A stretch of 64,000 bases of DNA from Kondoa malvinella. Lineage: Eukaryota > Basidiomycota > Agaricostilbomycetes > Agaricostilbales > Kondoaceae. Shown piece after piece: positions 48,894 through 60,344 of the stretch. Both the position numbers and the translations under genes were made by a program. Position 1 is the stretch's first letter. Each line of letters begins with the position of its first letter. The stretch covers positions 151,369-215,368 of the forward strand of contig BCIM01000002.1 in assembly GCA_039545315.1 (NCBI GenBank), read 5' to 3'. The notes under the pieces are model-generated. The model was not told the origin of the DNA, ran no database searches, and worked only from the letters and a program-made list of their open reading frames with translations.

Positions 48894-51247
48894 CTAGAGC
48901 AAGGGGTCAGATGGGCCGGACTTGCGAATAAACCAACGTACACTGATACCAGACAACATCGTCTCATACTGAGTGCTCAAATAGGCGTTAGACTTGACAC
49001 GGTCAGGCAATCGACCAGCTTGAGCATTCATGACTTTCTGAAGCTCATTGCGCAGTCGCAGTATTCTACCAATTGTCAGTGGCCTTCTATAGCAAGTTGG
49101 ACATCGAAATACCTTGAGAAGACCATCTCCTCATCTTCTTCGCGGCTGAGCTGGACTACATTATCGAAAAGAGCAAGATATTTGGTCATCGCCTACGAGA
49201 AGATTAGATTTTGAACACGGAAGATTCAAAGTACTTACATCTTGCACAGCAGCATCTTTTACACCTGCGCGATTGCCAAACACGCTTGCGACTCCCGTGC
49301 TTCCCTTTGCGCTTTCTGCCATTTTCTTCATCGCTTCAATCTGATTATCGAGATCTTTTTGAAACAGAGGCCACAATTGCAACTTGAGACCGACGAGATG
49401 ACTTTCTAATTGCGATGTGGGACACTTGGACTGAGTGATCAGGTCATCAAACACGGCATCGTTCAGTCTGATCATGGTGAGTAGGCCAACAGTGGATGGC
49501 GGCGAGCCTTCAAGCAGACCAGTAACAAAGCTCTGTACCAAGATCAAACAGACCATAGACACTGGTAGTGAACCACCTACCCTGCAATATTCTAGTACGG
49601 GCTCGTAGACTTGTTTCCATATCGTATCAACAGCCGACTTCTTCATCCTATCCCGCTGCTCCTTTCTACCGGCCTGAACGACGACTTCAGAGCTAGTGGA
49701 CATGCTAGCCGTCTCTGCCGCATCGCCTTGACTAGCAAAATCGTCCTCGTTCAAGCTGTTGAAGGTAGTGTCGCCCATGTAGCTGTTGGACCGAGACAGC
49801 ATGTCCCAACCGCCTTTACTTGAATCGGAGTGATTGGAGGTGATCGGTTCTTTGTTCGCTCGATCTGCTGGTGCACCAAAAAAGTTGGTCAAGAATTCGA
49901 ATTCGGAAGCTGCGTTATCTGCCATGACGAGCGAAACGGATCTAAATAGCGCTTCAGGTGAGGCGACCTAGGAGCGATAGTCAGTAAGAGTAGAGTGGTG
50001 TGTGCTTAGACTGACCACTTTCGGCACATCAGCCATGTACGCCAACAGTACAGGTGGACCTTCTATCGCTGCATGCGGAATAGACGAGGCTGGTTCTCCG
50101 GAGCCAACAGAGTCTTTGACAGTCAACATTGAAGCATTGCGTCCGGCGAGCAGATCTGATGCTAAATGTCAGGTCGGAGCAATATGCCAACACAGGGAAT
50201 CCGTACTGAGACTACTTTCTCCTCCGGGGAGACTCGACGAGGCCTCATCTTTGCCTGAAGAGCGCAACTGCTTACTCATTAGCCACAATGCCTGCCTACG
50301 AACAACAAGCACTTACCCTAATCTTCTCCAGAGCTCTCGTATACCTCCGGAAGCCAGTCTCATAGTACCATTGGACCGTACTAATATAGTACTTTTGCAC
50401 TTCATGCGCTTGTCTCGCCGCATGTCGTTGTAAGAAAGTAAAGAAATCGCGATATTTCATCAAACTGGACGATTGCAAGACTTGAATGTTGGTCGATATA
50501 GAAGTACGATAGGGAGTCAAAAGGTCGATGAAGAATTGTCGAAGCTTTTCTGTTGCCTGTTCAAAAACCTGAGTCAATGTCTGTCCTTTGGATAGATGTC
50601 AATGGCCGTACCTTGATTCGCAGCTTCTCTGATACTACGTCTAATGATTTTCGTGCTTCTACCCTAGGTCCACTTCGGATCGCGCTGAGCTTCATGTCCA
50701 ATTGGGCAATAGCAGGTAACCATTTCTCATCAGGGATCGTATCGAGAATCAAAGTGATCAAGTCTGGCGGTAATACTAGGGCATTGACAGCTGGACCGAG
50801 GGTAGATTCCAGTTTCTACTTCACCGGTCAGATAGGATGGGAGGCTTCGAACGAAACATACTTTGCGACTCTGAAGACGAGACTCGATGGTTCGACTGCG
50901 ATTTTGTAATTCTGAAATATGTCCCGAGACGGAAGACAGGTCGTTTTGAAAGGTAGAAAGAAAAGATTCGAGCGAGTCTAGCATAGTAGTGCTGGACTGT
51001 GCACGCGTATTAAGCGCGATAGTTGGCTGCAAGGTAGAATCCACTCACCTCAATGTGATCTCGCAATTCTACGTATTCCTTTGATTGTTTGATATCTATG
51101 CTCAACCAGTCAGTTAATAGAGGGCATACCTCTGAGGAAACACTCACAATGCAGATCATCAGCTTTCTCGGAAGCTTCACGAGCTGCCAGCGCATTCGCA
51201 TAGATCGTTTGGATGTCCTCCGTCCCTTGACTCGCTTCCTCTGCCAT
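48894..51247 (-). CDS. VPS52: VPS52, GARP/EARP tethering complex subunit
   Basis: Vps52 tethers endosome-derived vesicles to the trans-Golgi. The start MAEEASQGTEDIQTIYANALAAREASEKADDLHC leads into the conserved coiled coil: SLESFLSTFQNDLSSVSGHISELQNRSRTIESRL. Next are VLPPDLITLILDTIPDEKWLPAIAQLDMKL and EKLRQFFIDLLTPYRTSISTNIQVLQSSSLMKYRDFFTFLQRHA, then EVQKYYISTVQWYYETGFRRYTRALEKI. The C-terminal half includes FEFLTNFFGAP, KKSAVDTIWKQVYEPVLEYC and LTMIRLNDAVFDDLI. At least ten introns. The end is read as STQYETMLS...DPLL-stop (48894-48896), but the last intron is not certain. Confidence 0.9.
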
Positions 51248-51804
51248 GCTTTGATATGCTGTGAACATCATCAGACTATGTGGGTGTACGCTATGAAAGC
51301 TGCCTTACAATCCATGTCGACCTATTTCGCAGAAGTAAACATCATCCCATATAACAAGGCGAGTGTGAGCGAGCTCACGTATGATGCGCTCATACTGTCT
51401 GAGCAGGTCTGCCAGCTATGCGTTGTGACAGGATGATTGAACGAGGATAGGTCGGAAAGCAACAGCGTTCTCCAGATTCCAGCAAAAACAACTTGGAGAC
51501 AAACTGGTCCAATGTGCTTTCCGCGGTAGAGTGTCTGAGAATGAAAGTCTCTTGTGTCTAAGAGAGTTGCAGAGTTCGCTGGGCTGAGCGGCATAGACTT
51601 CACGATTGAAATCTTGCTGGCGGTCTCTCCTCTCTCTCTATCTTTTCTGCTTGCGTGCCAGTGCATCTTGAACGCACGCAGATAAAGTTCCGACGAAATT
51701 CATTGCGCAAAAATCTCTCGGACCTCTTGATTGCCTGTCCTTCTTTTCGCGATGCATTTACCGTACTGCACTACTCCTTCATTGCTCTCTTACTGCCATC
51801 TCTC
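51248..51804. promoter_or_regulatory. Divergent promoter between VPS52 and the membrane-protein gene
   Basis: About 550 bp with no gene supported. The first exon of the downstream gene may begin earlier than annotated. Confidence 0.35.
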
Positions 51805-53368
51805 ATGTCTGCGGCTCATCTTGCGCTCCTATGCGATGTTGTCAAAACGGCAAAAGAATGTCCGCTGAATGAGAATCGTGAGTGCTCTTACGGACTACGG
51901 AGAATTGAGCTCAGGGCACTTCTGCAGCGTACAGGGCATACCATCGAGCTCTGTTGGGTCTTATCAATACACCCGTAAGCCCTCTGACGCTTCATTCACC
52001 ATCAAACGCTAATCGAATGGGTGTACAGATGTCGAATGCTTGGTTCTTCTGGGCATACTGTGTCATCACCTTGCTCGTCCTCTCGACGCTATTCGCCGCC
52101 ATCACTCTCGTATGTCGCTATCGATCAAACACTCTATGGTTCTACAAGACGAAAACTTTCTCTTCGGCCAATCGGAGTTTGATCTTGCCCAACATCACCG
52201 TCGTCTTTTCAACTCTGTCGATTGCTTTCAACGCCTTCTCTATACCGCATGATATTTCTATGATTATGGCGTATAAACACGTCGAGCGAGCAAATGATGT
52301 ATATCAGCGGCTGTATTCATTCGTATTGCCTCTCAGTAGGCTCTCCTTCTCTCAGCAGAGGCCCGATATTGATCATGATTTAGTGGTCTGCGGTCTCATC
52401 ACTGAACTGCACGGCATCGCAATCCTCTTGTACTTGTCAAGACCCAAAATACCGACTTTCTTCGGCATCAAGATCCTTCCTCTGGCTATAAATCTATTCT
52501 TCATGTACGTCAAAGGCTCATTTCTTGTTACGGAACTGAATAGCTTGAGGCAGTACGATATACCTAGCAGCTACTACCATCATCTTTGTCGCTTTTACGC
52601 TTATGAGCAATTCCCTCAGCGAGGGCCTTGATCTTCTTCGAATCCTCTTTGGCGCTATCAGATCATCGGAAGTCAGTCGGATGCCAGTTCGATTATGAAG
52701 GTATGCTGTTTCGCACAAGCTTCACTCATGTTGATAGCGAGAGCAGAATCATGGACCGGACTGCTTCTTGGTTTTGCGGAACATTTCGTTGGCGTTTTAG
52801 TACCCCGACTACGAATCGGCTATAGAGTCTTGCTAGTGGTGATCCTCATTCTGACATTGGTAAGACCTTAACCACCTGAAACTATTACATCCCTAACATA
52901 TAATGCAGCTCTTCATACCTTGCGCTTTCGCCTATCTCCGCATCCTCTCTCAACAGCTCAAAACACTACAAGAACCATTACAAACGGAACATTCAGGCCG
53001 AAGTCGTCGAGCATGCTATTCGAGAAGATGCTACTGGCTCATGGTGATTGAAATCGGCGTCGTATTGGCTACTGCTACCGCCTATACTATCTTGCTCAGT
53101 CAATTCGCTTTTCATTTCGACGAAATCATCTTGTCGCCTTTAAAGATTTCGATCCTTTTAGCTTGCATGGTCACGATGTGAGTGTTATTCCTCTATCATG
53201 GTAGATCATGAATCACAGGTAGAATGCAGATATCCTGTTCTCGGTCTGGTGTTGAACACGGTCCTGCTTCTGCGAGCCTTGTTCGGGCAAGCGGAAAAGA
53301 CGTGTCGGCAAGAACAAGCAGCCGTGAAGGCTCTACCTCGAGCTCAAAGTCAGTCTTCCTCTAGCTAA
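51805..53368 (+). CDS. Multi-pass membrane protein, function unknown
   Basis: Hydrophobic segments in order include WFFWAYCVITLLVLSTLFAAITL, ILPNITVVFSTLSIAFNAF, GIKILPLAINLFFMYVKGSFLV, LLVVILILTLLFIPCAFAYLRI, WLMVIEIGVVLATATAYTILLSQF and a C-terminal helix ending GLVLNTVLLLRALF. The tail is SQSQSSSS-stop. About six or seven helices suggest a seven-helix fungal family like the gene at 60345. Loop contents are unremarkable. Several introns are clear (for example 52862-52907 and 53179-53230), but N-terminal exon phases were not fully resolved, so the start is provisional. Confidence 0.55.
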
Positions 53369-53623
53369 GCAGGAAGGCCTAATAGAGTGCGACAGTTTCT
53401 TATCCTATTCCGATTGTTATGATGCCGAACTTTATGCCGCAGCAAGGTTGGGAGGTCAAGATGGAAAGCATTGAACCCGCGTCTACGTAGCAGGAAGAGT
53501 GTTTGTATTCATTTGCATGCATGACTAGAAAGAGTGTCGTGATCTGGCGCTTGGCTCTTGACGAACAACCTTACCAGTCTCGAGTTTCCCTTTGCCAACA
53601 AGGCCTTGGGATATGTGCATATT

Positions 53624-55246
53624 ATGATAGAATACCTTGCGTAAATATCTTCTTTGCCTGGCAGTACGGAGATGTGACAAACTGACCTGCTGCTCGATCA
53701 GTTTCGTTGGCATTGCTTTGTGGGCTTTGATCTGGTCCGTCTGTCTATTGGGAGAGAACGTAGCGTGAGAACAAAGTCCCACTACAATCCTCCAACTCTT
53801 CAGCTGAACAGCGCGACAGCCGCAAGCGATATCGTTATGCTTCGCGAATTCCAGCAGTAGTCAAGCCAGATGCACCCGGCGTGTCTATCCTTCGGCCTCT
53901 GCGTGGACTGGATTGCAACATATACGAGAACCTAGAGAGCTCTTTCACTCAAGCCTACCCGAAATTCGAGATACTCTTTTCTGTCGCGCAGTCAAACGAT
54001 CAAGCGATTCCTATTGTTCGCGCTTTGCAAGACAAGTTCCCTGATGTCGACTCAAGGCTCATCATTGGCGAAGAGGTGACTGGTGTTAATCCCAAGATCA
54101 ACAACTTGAATCGTTCTTACAAGGCTGCCAAATACGATATCCTCTGGATTGCGGATAGCAATGCTTTAAACGGACCTCATGCTCTAGCGAACGCTGTGCC
54201 GCTCTTTGATACCGTTACGCCTCGCAAAAGGAAACCAGTCGGCATGGTCCATCATGTTCCGTTTGCGATTTTCCCAGATCTCTCTTGGGGTTCTCGGGTC
54301 GAACAAGCTTTCCTTTGCACGACGCATGCTAAGATGTACTTGGCTATCAACAAGACTGAGATGGATTCCTGCATCATGGGTAGATTCCTTACAAATCTTG
54401 ACTTGCGTAAAGTTGATACCGCTATAAGGCAAATCAACACTCTGGAGGAAGTCCGATCTGGATAGAACAACAGCTGGTGCGAAGGTGCTAGCTGAAAATG
54501 AAGGTGCCACAGCTCTGCAAGGTTATGGAGACTATCTAGGGGAGGATAACATGATCGGGCATGCGTTGTGGCATCAGCTCGGTCTGGGACATGCGATGAA
54601 TGCTGATGTGGTGGGTAATTCTGTGGGAAGGATGAGTTTGCGGACGTACTTTTGGAGAAGGGTCAGATGGATACGAGTGAGGTTAGTCAATCGTGATGGT
54701 ACTAGTGCTTAATTTGCTAATCTTGCTGATCAGAAAGTACATGGTTACGTAGGTGACTTGTGCCAGAAATAGCACATTGTCTAATGATCCTTTTGCAGCT
54801 CCTCGACCCTCATAGAACCTTTTACCGAAAGTCTGCTCATCGGCCTTATTGGCGCTCTGTCTTTTCGACACTTTACCTCATTCCCAGCATCCCTCTTCTT
54901 CCTACTGCATATGCTTGCCTGGTACATGGTGGACGTCAGCGTCTTCAAGTCTCTCGCTGCCGCTTCGCCGAATTTACAACCTAGGAAGCTAGACTTTGAG
55001 AGGCCTAGCTGGCAATTCTTTCAAGCTTGGTTGCTTAGAGAATGCTCGGCTCTACCGAGTGAGTGCATACGTTTGTTCTTGCGACAGGAGCTGATGCGTT
55101 TGCTCGTAGTATGGCTGTTCGCAATGACTTCGAATGAAGTGAGCTGGCGAGGTGATCGCGTATATCGCGTGAGAATGGATGGCAAGGTTGTCGAACAAGT
55201 ACAGAGTAAGCGCGGGTATGCAGTTGTAGACAACAACGTCATATAA
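53624..55246 (+). CDS. Ceramide glucosyltransferase-like protein (GT21), copy 1
   Basis: GT21 enzymes make glucosylceramide from UDP-glucose and ceramide at the Golgi or ER. Spliced start: MIEYLAFVGIALWALIWSVCLLGENVA, a signal-anchor helix. Then VSILRPLRGLDCNIYENLESSFTQAYPKFEILFSVA, GVNPKINNL, a DSN active-site motif (IADSNA), GEDNMIGHALWHQLGL and RRVRWIRVRKYM, which fits (Q/R)xxRW. C-terminal hydrophobic helices follow (FTSFPASLFFLLHMLAWYM). An intron at about 54382-54434 restores GKSTLWRKSDL. The C-terminus is RGYAVVDNNVI-stop. It lies head-to-tail with copy 2 and shares its 5' intron positions. Sphingolipid specificity is inferred. Confidence 0.85.
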
Positions 55247-55470
55247 GCGCTCCGGACATGTTGCTGCGAACTGTCACCTCGTCGCCAATAGACCGGCGTC
55301 TGTTAGCGCCAAGTGCTGGCTGTCTCTAAGCGTGCACGCATTCTGGCTTGTCAATTGCGTAAGCGCTGCATGGCCCGTGTTTGCTCGTAACGTACGAAGT
55401 TGCATTACCTTGCATGCCCGTGCGGTGTGACTCTCTTTCCTCTTGCTATCGTTCTATTGCAAAGTAAAAG

Positions 55471-56989
55471 ATGTTATCGGTACTCGGGTGAGCTGCCTGT
55501 CGCTGCTTGAGGATCCTACTGATTGGGTCAAGTTGTTTCGCGTCTTGCGGTTTGGCGGTCTGGGCGGGCATCTGGTTTATGTGCCTGCTAGCAGAGCATG
55601 TCGCGTGAGTGCATATTGCCTGTGTCCCTTCTCCGTTGCTGACCTATGCTGCTTCCAGTCGAACGCGCTATCATAATGCGGCGCGTCTGCAAGACATTGT
55701 GCAGGCGCTCGAATCCCCTTCTGCGTCTGTACAAGAGAGCAAAGAAAAGAGCGACGACGACGACGTTCCAGGCGTCTCCATCATTCGACCTTTGCACAAC
55801 GTTGATCCTCACCTCCATCTGAATCTGGAATCATCGTTCCGCCAGCAATATCCCAAATTCGAGATCATCCTAAGTGTAGCGGATGACAATGATCCAGCTA
55901 TCCCAGTCGTTCGAGCTGTCCAGCACAAATTCCCTCACGTCGACTCTACTTTGATCATAGGCGACGAGGACGTTGGCGTCAACCCAAAGATTAACAACCT
56001 CATCAGGCCCTACAAGGCTGCGAAATACGATATTCTGTACGTATGCGACTCGAACACCAAAGCATCTTCGCCCTTGACACTGGCAAATGCTGTTCCTCTG
56101 TTCTCTCGTCAGCGACCTGATGGACGCTCAGTCGGATTGGTCCACCATGTTCCTGTCGGAATATCAGCAAACACCTTCTCCTCCAGAGTAGAACAAGTCT
56201 TTTTGGCAACCGGTCATGCGAAAGCTTACTTGAGCATGAACAAGCTCGAGATGGGTTCCCTGGTCTTGGGAAAGAGCTGCTTGTATAGGAAGTCTGATCT
56301 TGAACGAACCGCTTTTGCTATGGCGGCGAAAGCTGAGGACGCCAAGGCTTGCGCTATGCAGGCTTTCGGTTGCTATCTAAGTGAAGACAGTGAGTCTGCA
56401 CCCACTTCTTAGAGATCTGCTCTAAATTTACTGCTGCCCACAGATATGATTGGCATCGCTATCTGGGATCTGGGACTGCGACACGAAATGAATGGCGAAG
56501 TCATAGCAAATACATTGGCTGGAATGACCTGGTCAGCCTACTGTTGGAGACGCATCCGTTGGATTCGGGCTAGGTAAGGCTCTTCGATATGAATGGCGAC
56601 TTAGAGGACTAATAATGTCCTACAGAAAATACATGCTACTACCGCAAACCTGCCTCGAACCATTTACCGAATGCTTTGTCAATGGTCTTGTTGGCGCTCT
56701 CGGCTTTCGCTACTTCACCTCGTTCTCAGCTGTCACTTTCTTTGCTCTACACGTCCTGGCATGGTATCTTATCGACCGCTCTATTTACAACTCGCTTTAC
56801 GCAGCATTGCCAAAATACGAAACTGCCAACGAAGCAGTCAAGTTCTCGTCACTCGCCTGGCTAGCAAGAGAAATCAGCGCTCTTCCCATCTTCCTCTACG
56901 CCATGGGCAGCAACAATATCAGCTGGCGCAGTGGGGTCGTCTATAGAGTTGGGACAGACAACATCGTCAGAAGGGCAAAAGAAGCCTGA
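55471..56989 (+). CDS. Ceramide glucosyltransferase-like protein (GT21), copy 2
   Basis: Paralogue of the preceding gene, 225 bp downstream. Start MLSVLGCFASCGLAVWAGIWFMCLLAEHVARTRYHNAARL. Core: VSIIRPLHNVDPHLHLNLESSFRQQYPKFEIILSVADDNDPAIPVVRAV, GVNPKINNLIRPYKAAKYDILYVCDSN (DSN), GLVHHVPVG, EDNMIGIAIWDLGL and RRIRWIRARKYMLLPQTCLEPFTE. The C-terminus carries two hydrophobic helices and ends DNIVRRAKEA-stop. All expected aspartates and the RRIRW motif are intact, so it looks functional. An acidic stretch KEKSDDDDVPG is an insertion relative to copy 1. Introns at the second and third joints match copy 1 in phase and position. Confidence 0.88.
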
Positions 56990-57127
56990 TCGGCTTGTTA
57001 TTTATTGGGCATTCTGGGTTCAACACGGACAATAACAGCGGCATTTGTATACCTCCATAGCATTCTAGAGCTGCTGTCGTTTTGTACTAATACCCCGGAT
57101 TTGTCCTCTTCCACCGAAACGACCGAC

Positions 57128-58337
57128 ATGCCAGTGCAGACGTTTACATTCAACAAAGGAAGCGATAATGCTGGAGGCGAGCTGGCTATAGAAGCGGATG
57201 TGCACTTGCCAGAGAAGTGTGATAAGCCGTTGCCGGTTATCATCTGGTTCCAGTCAGTCTTTAGCCTGTTTCAATTGGCGCTGCTCATGCTGTCGGCGTA
57301 GCGGTGGTGGGCTCCTGCGTATGTCACAATGAACACGCCTGGTCCTCAGCTGATGGCATGCTGTTGTAGTCGGCTCTCGCAAAGGAATAGCGTCGCATCT
57401 GTCAAAAGCGCCAGAAACCCACGGTGTCTGTGTCGTTGCTGCAGACTACAGACTAGCTCCACAGGTATGTGCGATGCTGCATGACAGTCTACTTGCTTCG
57501 ATCAGCGTCTTGTGTGCAGGCCAAGCTGCCAGTCATTCTCGAAGATGTTAAAGCGGTAGCTTCCTGGGTCAAGAATGACCTAGACAAGCTTCTCGGCGGC
57601 TCCAAGATCGACTCTTCCAACATCTCTCTCTGTGGAAGTTCTGCCGGAGGCTATCTCGCTCTACTTGGAGGTTCAGTTGTACCAGGCATTCGATCGGTTT
57701 TGGCCATCTACCCTATCACAGACCCGACTGGCACATTCTTTGCTACAAAGCAAGAACCGTTCGACTATCCTCCTCTTTCGAAAGCTGTTCGCGTTACGCA
57801 TGATGGTCAGCCATGATATCTTTGGGTGGAACCCTGAATTTATTATTTTGCAGAAATGAAGCCTGTGCTTGATCCACAAGGACAAGTGGTAGCCAGCAGT
57901 CCATACACGCCGAACGCAAGATCATCATTCTACTCGTACATGCTTCAACAAGCCGCTTTAGCTACTTTGGTCCTTGAAGATGTGGTGAATGATGGGCCAA
58001 AATACAAAGTGTCGAACCTGGTCAACAGCAGCTATCCTCCAGTGTGTTTCTCTATGCTTCCGGAACCAGCCCCTCTGATAGCTTGATAGACCTACCTCGT
58101 TACCTCTGTTCGCGATAGATTTGTCGGGCCGGAACAGTCAGAGGATGTTGCGCAAGCGCTCAAGGAGAATGGTGTCAAGCATGAGTTTGAAATGATTCAA
58201 GATCCCTCCCTCGATCATGTAGGCTCTGATCCTCGGCCTGAGATTTGACTGAAGCGGCTCTACAGGCCTTTGATGTGCTTGACAATACTGTCAGGATGGA
58301 CAGCATGTATGCATTTTGGAAAAGTCAGGCACAGTAG
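57128..58337 (+). CDS. Alpha/beta hydrolase-3 family (HSL-like) esterase or lipase
   Basis: The oxyanion motif HGGG is formed across introns (VIIWF-HGGGLLLGSRKG), partly by a 17-nt exon at 57302-57318. The nucleophile Ser is in LCGSSAGGYLA. The acid residue fits SVRDRFVGPEQSEDVAQAL and the His SLDHAFDVLDN. So the hydrolase triad is complete. Start MPVQTFTFNKGSDNAG, end FWKSQAQ-stop, about 330 residues. No signal peptide, so probably cytosolic. The substrate is not known. Relatives include acetyl-hydrolases and pathway-specific esterases of secondary metabolism. Confidence 0.87.
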
Positions 58338-58739
58338 ATGAGAGCATGTCAAGAGTGTACCTAGCTGTCGCCTTTGAATTAGCCCACTAGACAGAAACTG
58401 CATCATTTGAAACCCTACTCTAAAAAATGATTTGTAATGACGCTGTTGACTTGGCAAATTCTATCTTGGACTCCAACCACCCAGAACGCATTCAGACGAT
58501 TGTAGGAAAGGGTGAGCAGGTTCTGCCTAGATCACAAGGCCATTGGCTGATCTCCGACCTTAGCACTTAGAAAACCCTTGATACCCGAACTCAGAACCTT
58601 TTGAAGCAAGGCAATCTGATTTTGATACCCGCTGTATAGCGAACTCGGACTGGTAATACCCCTAGAATACTGTGGTCATCTGTATACCCTCTCATCAAGC
58701 TGGTTCCATCAACAACACGCGGATCGCTATAGAACCAAA
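58338..58739. other. Intergenic region upstream of PFA5-like gene
   Basis: About 400 bp; no gene supported. Confidence 0.35.
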
Positions 58740-60106
58740 ATGTCGGTTATGCGCTGGGGAGCTCGTCTGGCTCCAGTCTTGATCATCGCTGTGGTTGGCT
58801 ACGTCGTGTACGCAGTCATCGTGTCGCTAGTCTGTAAGTATTGTTATGACCTGCTCTGCGTCATCTGGTGTTTAAACCTGTTTCTCAGACAACTATCTAT
58901 TTTATCCGTCAGGCAAGTATAGCGATACACCTGCTGCTGGTATAGTCATCTTGGTCTTTTTCTGCATCCTCCTGCTCATGTAAGGGCGATACTCCACTTG
59001 ACATGTACCTCCAGCTGATATGTCTCCATCGATCACAGGATGAGCGTTTCATACTTTCAATGCGTCTATCATGGCATATTCGACGCAGGCTTCGTTGGTC
59101 AAGTCAGCCAAGATGCAGAAACCGGTAAACCTGTGGCAGGCGAATGGCAAAAGAAACCAGGCGAATACTACCCGCGTTGGGTCACACCGCCGCCTGAACT
59201 AGAAGAATTTTACGAGCTTGACTTTTTCAATGCTACGGAAGAAGGCAAACCCAAGTGGTGTGACAAGTGCAAGATATGGAAACCCGAGAGAGCGCATCAT
59301 TTGAGCAGTGTTGGCTTTTGTGTGCAGCGGCTTGATCACTACTGTCGTAAGCTTGTCTTACATTTTGATCGAAGCTAGTCTGATCATCCCATGTAGCTTG
59401 GGTGGGAGGCATCGTTGCACGAAACAATTTCAAGTTCTTCATTCAATTCTGCGTCTACGCCGCTCTGTTTAGCGTTTACGCTTTGATCGTCTCTGCGGTC
59501 TATGTTCGAGAAGCGCAAGAGAATTATACCCAGACTGTGAATGAGGGCTTAACGATAGCCCTTGGCGTCTTGTTCTTTTGTCTTGCTGGTGGAACTGGTA
59601 CTTCAGCTATCCTCTGCGCCAGCAACAACCTCACTACATTAGAAAACGTCAATATGAAAACAGCAGTCTGGCAATTAATGATTCAGACGAAAGCGAAAGC
59701 TGGAACGAAAACACATGCCGGTAAAGCAGAGGCGATAGAAGCGCCCGAACCGTCGAAGAACTCATTCCGGCTGACAAAGACTACTGCTGGCTCGAATCCA
59801 TACGACATGGGCGTGGTGAAGAATTTCAAGCAAGTCCTCGGTCGAAGTTGGTACGATTGGTTGTTGCCCATTCGGTCTTCACCTTTCTGTGAGCCACATT
59901 GGCCGCAAGGGGACGAGAGGGCGCAATTGAGTTTGGTGGTGGAATACCTGAGGCAAGAGATGCAGCAAGATGAAGTCGACCCAAAGATTCGCAAAGACTA
60001 TGAAAGAGCGCGCTTACGTGGGAAGCGCTTTCCACATATTCTCGCAGCAGCTGGCGCGCCGTTAAGAACATGCAAAGTCGCCGCAAAGACTGGCGCAAAA
60101 CCGTAG
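58740..60106 (+). CDS. DHHC-family protein acyltransferase, PFA5-like (DHYC)
   Basis: Membrane palmitoyltransferase family. Start MSVMRWGARLAPVLIIAVVGYVVYAVIVSL, with four hydrophobic helices arranged in two pairs around the cytosolic Cys-rich domain. The core is [51 protein letters not shown]. The signature is DHYC, as in yeast Pfa5 and Akr1, rather than DHHC. Two positions that normally hold zinc-binding Cys (HHC-S-x-C) read L and V. TTxE-like LTTLENVNMKTA (TTLE) and the aPaCT-like PYDMGVVKNFKQVLG follow. Introns at about 58833-58889, 58978-59038 and 59345-59397. End VAAKTGAKP-stop. Confidence 0.85.
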
Positions 60107-60344
60107 AAGATGTAGAAATAGACATGTCTAGAAGCTAGAAGGTGTGCATATCTTGTTTAGATCAGCATGTAGAGAAGTATTATATAGAGGCATCATTGTA
60201 AAGGTCGTTAGGCAATCCCGACCTGTGATCAACATTTCACCTCCACACCTGCATGATCCGCCCCGACCTCCGCATGTTTTTCCCTTCTTGGTTCTTGACA
60301 TCCGCTCGTTCATCTGGAGGCCTGGTCCTTGCTGGGATCGCAGC

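Noticed and set aside
54382..54470. Apparent premature stop in GT21 copy 1 after MGRFLTNL
   Set aside because: An intron (gtagatt...ataag) restores GKSTLWRKSDL in line with copy 2, so the gene is not broken.
58260..58740. tRNA-like or small-RNA signal in the AT-rich spacer
   Set aside because: No A-box/B-box pair or cloverleaf could be drawn by eye.
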